A model generated the notes under the pieces. The model searched no databases, was not told the origin of the DNA, and was given only the letters and a program-made list of their open reading frames with translations. Below, piece by piece: positions 54,440-64,000 of a DNA stretch of 64,000 nucleotides. A program made the translations under genes and the position numbers. Each line of letters starts with the position of its first letter. Position 1 is the stretch's first letter. Source of the DNA: Symbiodinium natans (Eukaryota > Sar > Dinophyceae > Suessiales > Symbiodiniaceae); assembly GCA_905221605.1 (NCBI GenBank), contig CAJNDS010002233.1, positions 163,501-227,500 of the forward strand. Reading direction: 5' to 3'.

Positions 54440-54475
<36 letters not shown>

Positions 54476-54950
54476 GAAAGACAGACAGACAGACAGACAG
54501 ACAAACACACACACACTGATGAGTGCGATTGCTGCTGACATTTGACATAGTTTCCAACCCCCATCTGCCATACTGTATCATGTAGTGTCGTAGCTAATGA
54601 TGTAGGGTGAAACTGGTGTAAGTCATGTGTAACTCTGCTCATTGTTCACTGTCAGAAAGCGCAAGCGCCCCAACTGAACAGTCTGAAATCTTGTCTATGT
54701 CAATGTCTGAGGGCCCGACTTTGCACACTCATTTCTATAAATCGAAAAGGCTCCCGACTTTCGAACACATGCAGGTACGTGGATTCCGCGTCCGGAATCC
54801 ATATCACAGCCAATGGATAGGTGTCTTCGTTGGCACCTGACCTATCCATGGCCCAGGTGCCCCCTGCTATTCAAATTGGATGGTTGAGAATTCGAGGCCG
54901 CTTGGGAACAGCGGGTGCAGACACACATCCTCTCGCGGGAGAGTAGTTTA
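54170..54950. repeat. CA/CAGA microsatellite with flanks
   Basis: A compound (CA)n, (CAGA)n and ACAGAG microsatellite occupies about 54335-54515. Long frames on both strands over it are artefacts of low complexity. Flanks are unique sequence with no telomere-like repeats; an open frame near 54625-54840 has no family resemblance. Confidence 0.7.
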
Positions 54951-55029
54951 AGCCAAGTACATTCCAATGCCGGGCAACTGCAAGTCGCCGCTTTTTCTAT
55001 CACGGCCCCCATTGCCTAATGGGGAATAG

Positions 55030-55486
55030 GCCTCTGTAAAGCTGCCAATTGTCCACGCTCTGTTTGGGGTACATGCCGAAGGTGAAGGTCTGTAGATTAC
55101 TGTGAGGCTGCAAACTTTCCATGCTCTGCTTGAAGTATATGCACCATAACACAAACCTAAAACACACAAACCTAAACCACACAAGACCGAAAGGGCGGGG
55201 GGAAGAGGGAGGGGGAGAAAGGACGAAACGGGGCGAGAAGGCGGGGAATGCAGGAGGAGAGGAGGGGAAACCGGGAAGAAAGCAAAACCTGGAGAACCAT
55301 GGGAAGGGATCAAGCATATATGAACCCGGCGCAAATGTAGCACATGCCAAAGATGAAGGTCTGTAGGTCGCTTTGAAGCTGCACACTTCCCGCGCTCTAC
55401 TTGAAGCGCATGCCGAAGGCGAAGGTCTGTAGGTCACTGTGAAGCCGCACACCTTCCACGTTCTGTTTGAAGCGCACGCCGAAAGA
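55030..55486. repeat. Degenerate 66-bp tandem repeat, about four copies
   Basis: The unit starts GAAGGTCTGTAG and includes CATGCTCTGCTTGAAG; clear unit starts are at 55084, 55355 and 55421 (exactly 66 apart for the last pair), with a partial copy before 55084. A 200-bp G/A-rich segment (55150-55350) splits the array. Because 66 is a multiple of three, the minus strand reads a 22-residue period (LQTFAFGM appears in each), but stops interrupt it. Confidence 0.7.
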
Positions 55487-55526
55487 AAGCAATGGATGAA
55501 CCCTTCCTGCAGCGGTTGCAGGTGTC

Positions 55527-56393
<867 letters not shown>

Positions 56394-56657
56394 AGAGCAG
56401 CTGCAGGGATTTGACCGGACTTAAGTCTCGAAACTTGGGGTCTGATCTTTCGTTTGGCCCTTGCTGGTGGATGTTCCAGACTGGAGGCCCCAAAGGCCCC
56501 TAAACCCATGTGTCTTGTGGGCTTTTGGCATCCACTCGCAGCAAGATTGCCAGTCTAGTAGCCCCCCAAAGCCCTGAACCCCCAACCCTATAGACCCACA
56601 TCCCGGTTCCCCTCGCGCCCGCGCGCCCGCGCGCCCGCGCGCGAGCGCGCGCTGCAG

Positions 56658-59600
56658 GGCTACGTCAAGCCCAAGGCCAAACCCAAGGCGAAGTCGAAGC
56701 TTGGACGCCCTTCTTGGTAGCCCGGTGGTGCCCTAGACCCCTTTCTTTTTGGTTCTGAGTTCCTGTCTGAAGTAACCAACCCCGAACAGGGTTTCCTTAC
56801 TACAACATGGGTACTGGGCTACGAAGGCTTCGGTATCCTAGGTAGGCCCTCTTGGGAACGTTTTAGAATTTTCGCTTATTGGGGTTAAGAGGGAGCATCT
56901 TTATAGTAACCCTTTAAAGAGTACACGAAAGAAAGGGACTCCTAATATAGACCCCAAAGAGTAGGATTCCCTTCTAATAAGAGGATGTTTCTTCACAGGG
57001 TTTTAGGGGCCCTAAACCCTAAACCCTAAACCCTCCTTCGGACATGTCAGGGCTGTTTCGGGGCTTGGAGCTTAGTAGAAAGTTTAGGGTTTGGGGCTTA
57101 TTTAGGATTCTGGGTTTCGGTTAAGTTCAGTTTTGTTTTTGGAATCAGAGTTTTGGGGCTTCTGGCTTAGGTTTTGTTGAGTGAGATTTCGAGGCGTCAG
57201 CCGATGTGTTCTTGATTCGGCTGTAGCATTTCCAGGTGAAGGAGACATTGCTGTGACAACTCCGCTCCTGTGCAGCTTTGTCCACCTTTGTGGGCAGTCG
57301 GGTTCCTCGAAAGAAGCATGAGGTGGAACTGGAGGTGGAGTGCCTGCCCGTTTCTTTCAACGCTTTGCAGCGCACGGACAGACGCATCGGTTTAGGCCAA
57401 ACTCGAAACTAAACCCGGAAATCCTAGTTCAGCCCAGCCCCAGGCCTTTTGGGCCTTGGGGCTTTCGGGGCCAGAGATTTACATTTGTTTTCAGGGTTTG
57501 TTTCAGGTATTGGGCTTAGGGATCCTCATCTTCTCTTATTCTCAGGAACCCTGCTATAGGTGTAGAGTTTAAGTTCATACCCCCCCCCCCCCCCTAGATA
57601 TGCCTGCCGCGCGCCCAGGAACGTCATCCCCGGCATGGCACCCAAGGCAGTAGTGAGTGCTTTAAGGGTTTCGGGTTTGGGGTTTCGAGTTTTGGGGTTC
57701 AGAGTTCAGGCTTTGGGGGTTTCGGGTACGCTTTGTGATGCTCATGGAAGTGCGGGAGAGGGCTGAAGAGAGCTCACCATACGCCGCCAGGGAGCTCAGC
57801 TTAGTGACTCCGCCCGCAAAACTCTGCTTTGTTGACATGGTGTCGAAAGTCTTGATTCATTGAAGGGTTGTCCACATGTGTCTGTGCACATATGGAGACA
57901 GAGGGAGGGAGAGCGTGAGTGACAGAGAGTGGGAGAGATAGGTACACACAAGAAATGTGTTTATATATATGTGTATATACATATGCCTACGCTGTGTTGG
58001 GGTAAGGAATGCAGTCGGGTGTTAAGGAGTCTGGCACAGTGCTCTGAGGGCCAGTTGTGTTTCTGGAAACACGTGGTGCCCTGTGATGTGCCTTCCCAGC
58101 GTTAAGACCTTCTAAGGGTAGGGTAGCTCTATGGGTGTACAGGGTGTATAGGGTTGATAGGGTACCTATCGGGTTCATAGGGTTAATTACAGGGTTTATA
58201 GGGATATAGGGTTTCGGGCTTATCTAAGAGTAGTTCTATCCTGCGTCCGAAGCTTGGACCGTCAACAAGATCAGAGACTCAATTTTGCTAAACCCTACGA
58301 GACACCATCTTAAGGCTTTCACATGCGCAACCCAGCTCGAAACCATATAGCCTTGTCCTACAAATTCTTCCTAAGCATTTCAAACCCTCAACCCTGAACC
58401 TTAAAGCTTGAAGCCCCTAAACCTTAAACCCTGAACCCCAAACCAAGAATGCCTCTAGAACCCGCGCCTCCACGCCAATCCCTGACCGAGTGACTACTTG
58501 GAGGTTCACGGGTACTTAGAAACCCCATTTATAACTGCACGTAAAAGCCCCCTAAGTCCGCTAAGTAGGAGTCTAAGTGGACTTACAAGTGGGCTTAGAA
58601 GTACCCATGAACCCTCCAAGGAAGTGTACGAAGACCCCACCTGGCAGGCAAAGTCGTCAGCAAAAGCAGGGGCCAAGGTGCCGCTTTTTTGCTTTCAGGT
58701 GAGGCTTTCAGTTTCAGCCCCCATACACCCTATGAACCCTTTGAATCCTATGAACCCTATAGAGCCTATAAACCCTACAAACCCCATAAATCCTATAGAC
58801 CCCTATGAATCCTATGAATCCTCTAAGCCGAAGCAAACCTGAACCCCTGAAATAGGGTTAGGAGTATCCCTTAGAGGCTTTAGGGTCTTTGGGGTCAGGG
58901 TCTTAGGGTTTAAGGGGTTGAGGGTTTAAGGCTTCAGTGGTTCTTATAAACCCCTAAACCCTAAACCCTAGCTTGGGTTTATAACCCATCAAGCCCTAAA
59001 CGCGAAACCCTAAACCCTAAACCCTAAACCCCAAACCCGAAACCCGAAACCCTAAACCCTAAACCCCTAAACCCGAAACCCTAAACCCTAAACCCCGAAG
59101 CCCTAAACGCGAAATGCAGGCCAAGGCCGAGCCCAAGGCCGAGGCGAAGCCGAAGGCTGAAGCCAAGGCCATGGAGGGGGCGTTTAGGGTTTAGGGTTTA
59201 GGGTTTAGGGTTTAGGGTTGAGGGTTTCATTAGGGTTTAGGGGTTAAGGGATTTAGGGATTCAGGGTTGAGGGCCTCTGAGGACTGAGAGGTGTCAGGAA
59301 GGTTGCGATTCAGCTTGTGAGTGCGACCTTAGTAGGGATTATAGTAGGGTTTAGGGTTTAGGGTTTAGGGTTTAGGGTTTAGGGTATAGGGTTTAGGGTT
59401 TAGGGTTTAGGGTTTAGGGTTTAGGGTTAATGATAGGGTTCAGTTGTATCTACCCCAGCAAAAGGCGCCGACTTGCAGCTTATTGCGGCTCGTCCATAGC
59501 GTTATGGGGCTCCTTTGAACTCCACAGTAACCTCCTTACAGTCCTGAGCTAAACCCTAAACCCTATAACCCTATAAACTCTATAAACCCTACACACGCTG

Positions 59601-62125
59601 TAAAACCTAAACCCTAACCCTTAAACCCTAAACCGCCTAAACCCTAAACCCTTAAACCCTAAACCGCATAAACCCTAATTAACCCTTAAACCCTAGCCCC
59701 ACACCACCACCGCCGCCGCCACCACCACCACCACCACCACCACCACCACCACCACCACCACCACCACCACCACCACCACCACCACCACCACCAAAAAAGC
59801 CAAAGAAGAGCAAACTTAAAACACTGAGCCCTGAATCCAAATCCGAGCGTTGTCTCAGGCTGGGGAGAAGTTTGATCCACCGCCGCGGGAGGAGGATCGC
59901 CACATGGCTTGTGTGGATACCTCTCCATTTTCGTGGGATGGGGCGGGGGGTGGGTTCAGGGTTTAGGGTTTAGGGGTTAGGGTTTAGGGTTTAGGGTTTA
60001 GGGCGCTTGTGGGGCGCTGATTCTGCGTCTTTTGTTCCTTTAGGTGTCCCACCAGCGTCTTGCCGCCTTGCCCTTACAGCGCTCGCATTCAACACGGCTC
60101 CTTCCACTCCCTCCGCCAGGGTTTAGGGTTTCGGGTTTTAGGGTTTAGGGTTTAGGGTTTAATTGGGGTTTAGGGTTTAGGGTTTAGGGTTTGGGGTTTA
60201 GGGTTTAGGGTACCGAAGCCACATCAAAACTACAGCTGTCCATCTTGCGGGGCAGACAGGGGCGAAGTTGGAGCTCGAAACCTGTGAGTTTGAGCTTTAA
60301 GATTTGGATCTGTGGCCGCAAAGCCTACACGTCCGGATGTTGCAGCCAAAATATGAACCCTAAACCGCGAACCCTAAACAGCAGCTCGCAATGTTGAAGT
60401 TAGAGTCCGAGCACAAACTCACTTGGTTCTGACTTTTCAACAGTTTCTTTCACTGGTCAAGAGTGCTTCGACCTATTGTAAACAGCCTTAAAGGTTCGTG
60501 TGCGCTCAAAAATCGTTTGTTCGCGGTTCCTTGTTTCTTTTGCACTTGTTGCGAAAATTTGGACTTGTTCCAAACAGCACGTCTTATGCTGAGCTTGGAA
60601 AACTATGCGTCTTCTTCTTTTCTGAGCTTGTAAAAACTCACATCTCATAACAAGACATCGCTTTTTTCACAACTGTAGTCCCTAAGCCTTATAAACCCGA
60701 AACCCAAAACCGTAAACCCTAACCAAAACAAGTATGTCAGTGGCTCACGGAGGTTTTAGGGTTTAGAGTTTAGGGTTTAGGGTTTAGGGTTTAATGACCC
60801 TAAACCCTAAACCCTAAACCCTAAACCCTAAACCCTAAACCCTAAGGGCTTCGGGGCTATTTTTGGTTGCTTTCGAGGAGGCGCCAGAGCTGCCACCTGA
60901 GACGGCGGCGGCCTCAAGGGGTCGGGTTCAGGGTTCCCTTTTGTAGGGTTTAGGGTTTAGGGTTTAGGGTTTAGGGTTTAGGGTTTAGGGTTTAGGGTTT
61001 CGGGTTGCAGGGTTCGGAGTGAGGGAAGCCCTTTTGTAGGCTTTAGGGGCTTTAGTTTTTTTTTGTTTTCGGATTTTTGGGGTTTTAGGGTCTTAGGGTT
61101 GTAGGGCTTTAGGGTTTTAGGGGTAGGTTTGAACATAATTGCTTAAGTTTCTTACCTGTATACTCCCTATATGATCACTACAAAGCCATAGACATTGTGT
61201 TTTTTTTATCGGGCACCCAAACCTACGCCAGTTGAGGGTTCCCTTGTAGTTTAAGGGTTTCAGCTTTGCAGGTCTACTTTGGCATGTGGAGGGCTTTCGA
61301 GTCAAAGGCCCCCGAAATTCTTCGGTAGAGTTTATGGGCATTTCCAAAAAAAGGGGTACTCCCATCCCCCCCTGCCCCCCCCCCCCCCAAATTTAGTATA
61401 TTTCTCTGTGTAAGGGCCCGCCTCAAAGTAGGTACCCGAATATTCGGAAGCGCCCATGTTCTGAGAGGAGTTGAGAGAGCCGGAACAGAGGCTTGCTTTG
61501 GAAAGGCATCATCTGATTCTCATTTCTTGTTCGCTATAGGGTTTCTTAAGGGACGGGGCGTTTCATGGGGGGATCATGATAGGGTTTCTTAAGGGACGGG
61601 GCGTTTCATGGGGGGAGCCTTAGGGAAGCTTAGGGAGCCTGAGGGAGTAGTGGGGAGTATTTAGGGAACCTGAGGGTCTTACTCAGCATCTGCATCCTCA
61701 ACCTTTAAATGATGCCACAGACCCTGCAGACCCTGGAGCCGCTTCCCCCACTCAAGGCCTGACCCCAACACTGCTGCTCCCAACCCACCTACCAGGATGG
61801 GCTATTCGGCCCTATAATCCCTATAATCAACCCTATGCAGGGCCTTTTTAACGGGTTATAGGGGAGAATAGCCCGTCCTGGTAGACCCCAAACCTACTTT
61901 TTGCGTAAGAACCCCCCTGACACCCCCCTCATCAGCCCAAATCCCCCCCCCCCCCCCCAGCCCGCACTGTCCTTTTTCCTTCGGACCTTACACCCTAAAC
62001 CCTTAACCCTAAACCCTAAACCCTAAGGGTGTTGGGTGGAAGGCTTTAGTCTTCAGAGTTGCGCAGGGCCCCGCGGACGAGCGCCCAACGATCAGCCTGG
62101 TCGTGGTCGGGCACGTTGATGCTGG
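56658..62125 (+). CDS. 5' part of a translation GTPase gene (HBS1/eRF3 type), about nine exons
   Basis: The last exon in view, 62067-62125, reads GPADERPTISLVVVGHVDAG and stops inside the P-loop (GHVDAGK[S/T]) at a GC donor (GCTGG|GC, phase 2), so the next exon should begin with a G completing Gly and then Lys. This motif with the preceding I-S-L-V-V-V is typical of the EF-1alpha/HBS1/eRF3 group; a long N-terminal extension favours HBS1 or eRF3 over EF-1alpha. Extension exons: 56658-56712 (GYVKPKAKPKAKSK), 57598-57652 (APRNVIPGMAPKAV), 58448-58496 (NASRTRASTPIPDRV), 58621-58698 (EVYEDPTWQAKSSAKAGAKV), 59120-59176 (AKAEPKAEAKPKAEAKAME), 59859-59947 (GEKFDPPPREEDRHMACVDT), possibly 60044-60118, 60878-60919 (EAPELPPETAAASR). 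The rest of the G domain lies beyond the visible exons. Membership of the Lys/Ala-rich exons is inferred from order. Confidence 0.5.
56713..56826. mobile_element. TIR element, CTTGGTAGCCC family, adjoining a coding exon
   Basis: Ends CTTGGTAGCCCGGTGG and TACTGGGCTACGAAG. The Lys/Ala-rich exon of the GTPase gene is open up to its left end. Confidence 0.7.
58497..58620. mobile_element. TIR element, CTTGGAGGTTCATGG family, acting as an intron of the GTPase gene
   Basis: Ends CTTGGAGGTTCACGGGTACT and AGTACCCATGAACCCTCCAAG. Coding frames are open up to both ends and join as DRVT(K)EVYEDP. Confidence 0.7.
59702..59793. repeat. (CCA)n microsatellite
   Basis: About 30 CCA/CCG triplets directly following CCCTAAA repeats and the word CCCCACACCACC. 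The poly-Gly/poly-Trp minus-strand frames over it are not genes. Confidence 0.9.
61793..61888. mobile_element. TIR element, CCAGGACGGGCTATT family, copy 2 in opposite orientation
   Basis: Its right half (GGAGAATAGCCCGTCCTGGT) is the reverse complement of the left half of the 52.2-kb copy, and the centres (AATCCCTATAATCAACCC) also match in inverse orientation. Confidence 0.75.
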
Positions 62126-63295
62126 GCGGCCGCGGCGCGTCTTTCTTGATGCTGTGTCTGCGGCTTACAACCCTAAGGCTCCTTGTACCTATATAATATG
62201 GCATAGACTTTAAAGAGGTTCTAAGCTAGAAACCATATAGGTACCTGCACTGTTTGGGCAAGGCTTATGGGATTCATCAGGTTTGTGGCGGGTATGGGGG
62301 CTTGCAGGTTTATGCAGCGCAGGGTTTGTATGCTTTCTAGGGCTAGTTGGGCCAACGTACTAAAACGAACGGTCTGCAGGACCTTGTCAGTCGATTTGCC
62401 GGCTTCATGGGCTTTTCGGTTCTCCGCTGATGCTCCTTGCTTTGGCCGGTTTGAGAGTGCTTCAGCTCTACACCCTAGAATCCTCGAATCTCTAAGCCTT
62501 AGAACCTAGAATCCTACAATCCTAGAAGATCCACATCTCCACTTCCCCTGAGCCCTATACCCCAAGCCCTAAACCCTAACCCTAAACCCTAAACCTTACA
62601 CCCTAAACCCTAAACCCTCAACCCCAAACCCCAAGCCCGCAAGACCTGGCCCTAGGACAAAGATCAAGCTGCCGCTGTCTGCCAGCGGCAGCGGCTTCAC
62701 ACATTGACGCTTGACCCTAAACCCTAAACCCCAAACCCTAAACCCTTTAGGCCCTAAACCCTATAAACCCGAAACTCTATAAATCCAACGAACCTTATAA
62801 ACCCTAGAAACCCCATAAACCCTAAACTCTATAAGTCCTATGAACCCTGGAAGCCCTATCAACCCTCTTAGCCCTACCAACCCTATAAACCCTATACACC
62901 CTGTAAACCCTTTAAACCTAAACCCTATAAACCCGTTAAACCCTTTCAACCCTGAGCTGTAGCAAGCCACCAGAGCTGCACTTTTAGGCTCAAAGAGGCC
63001 CACCCCCGATCTGCAAACCTAAACCACAACACCCCTCCATGCTCCAAATCCCAAACGCCCTTCACCCTGAAACTTCAGAGGGTTTAGGGTTTAGGGTTTA
63101 GGGTTCAGGGTTCAGGGTTCAGGGTTTAGCTAGGGTTCCCATGCTCTAGAGTCCCCAACAACCTCAGCCCTGAGCCTCCCCAAATCCCTGGGGCAAACCC
63201 GAAAGCGTACTTTCCCAGCTGTTCCCTTAGGGTTTAGGGTTTAGGGTTTAGGGTTTAGGGTTTAGGGTTTAGGGTTTAGGGTTTAGGGTTCAGAG

Positions 63296-63383
63296 AAGCT
63301 GTTGGCCATGGACTGGCCCATGAGCTCGGCGGAGAAGAGGGGCCTGGCGTTCGCGCTCTACCACCGCGAGGTCGTCTTTGGTG
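63296..63383 (+). CDS. Orphan exon, gene unknown
   Basis: One island with strong GC3 bias reads KLLAMDWPMSSAEKRGLAFA then LYHREVVFG. It follows a TTCAGAG acceptor-like site right after a (TTTAGGG)n array and ends near a GT (CGCGAG|GT or TTTGGT|GT). It does not fit the expected continuation of the GTPase P-loop, so it may belong to another gene or to a later exon of an unknown one. A TIR element of the CTTAGGGTAGTTAC family begins about 20 bases downstream. Confidence 0.4.
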
Positions 63384-63394
63384 TGTGGGGTTCA

Positions 63395-63545
63395 TCTAAG
63401 GGTAGTTACATGGTCCCTTCAGACCCTTCATATGGTCCTTACCTCCTCTAAAGGGTTCTGAAGTACGGGCCCTTGCATTGTATAGGGTATGTAAGGGGCC
63501 CCGTTTTGAGGGCCCATACTAAGGGACCATGTATCTACCCCCTTA
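63395..63545. mobile_element. TIR element, CTTAGGGTAGTTAC family
   Basis: CTAAGGGTAGTTACATGGTCCC at the left and GGGACCATGTATCTACCC at the right. A further partial copy runs from about 63876 to the end of the window and carries TTTAGGG units inside it (63957-63975). Confidence 0.65.
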
Positions 63546-64000
63546 GTTCTCCTTGGTCCTTGCCTACTTGTTTGGTGGTAGTCAGAAACCCGAAGCCCGA
63601 AACCGTTGGGGGGTGTATAGGGTAGGAGCGCCACTGGCTGGAGTCACTTGTGTCTTAGGGGGGACAACAACCTGTCCGGTCAAGGCCCGAAACCCTAGAA
63701 GCCCCAAGTACAAAGACCTCAAGCCGATAAACCCAAGAAGCACCACAATGCCAAACCCTAAACCTTAAACGCCTAAAACCCTTAAGCCTCCCTGCAGCCT
63801 CCTTGGCAACCCTCAACCCGAAGCCCTAAACCCCTGAACCCTCAACTCTGATGGCCCACTTTGCCCCAGACCTGTAAAGGGCAGTTACATAGGCCCTCAA
63901 TGTGGTCCCTTACTTCCCTTACAGGGTTCTGATGTCTGGTCCTTAATTTAGGGTGTAGGGTTTAGGGTTTAGGGTTTTGCATAGGGTATATAAGGGGGTA

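Overview
The window looks like nuclear DNA of a dinoflagellate or a close alveolate relative. The reasons are: (i) hundreds of TTTAGGG/CCCTAAA (plant- and dinoflagellate-type telomere) repeats scattered inside the locus; (ii) tiny, GC3-rich exons separated by long introns; (iii) exon ends that can often only be joined in frame with GC or GA donors beside ordinary GT donors, with AG|G at both ends; (iv) every convincing gene on the + strand, as in unidirectional dinoflagellate gene arrays. No bacterial features were seen. Genus cannot be told. The long unspliced reading frames are mostly shadows of repeats; the genes had to be assembled exon by exon from short coding islands, so exon borders are approximate.

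Layout: 2.3-14.2 kb, a J-domain plus ferredoxin (4Fe-4S) protein gene in at least ten exons; 14.8-22.1 kb, a second ferredoxin-domain gene of the same family, with a tyrosine-recombinase fragment in one intron; 23.3-29.7 kb, an EF-hand protein gene with a decayed LINE-like retroelement in one intron; 30.9-36.4 kb, an unrecognised gene of about ten exons; 37.6-42.6 kb, an unrecognised gene with a mitochondrial-type N-terminus; 44.4-45.8 kb, a compact five-exon gene in which three of four introns are terminal-inverted-repeat (TIR) elements; 47.7-48.0 kb, the 3' end of another gene; 49.4-54.2 kb, a gene ending in Trp/Gly/Asp-rich exons; 54.2-56.4 kb, CA/CAGA microsatellites and a 66-bp tandem repeat; 56.7-62.1 kb, the 5' part of a translation-GTPase gene (HBS1/eRF3 type) reaching the GHVDAG of the P-loop; 63.3 kb, an orphan exon.

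The most interesting structure is in the introns. In most long introns the 5' end carries (TTTAGGG)n and the 3' end carries (CCCTAAA)n, so an exon is typically preceded by C-strand and followed by G-strand telomere-like arrays. The two intron ends are therefore complementary. A second class of introns consists of short TIR elements of at least a dozen families (introner-like), whose ends are also complementary. Telomere-like tracts are found inserted inside some of these TIR elements. I propose that both classes place complementary sequence at the two ends of the intron; this is inference and can be tested from RNA and orientation statistics.
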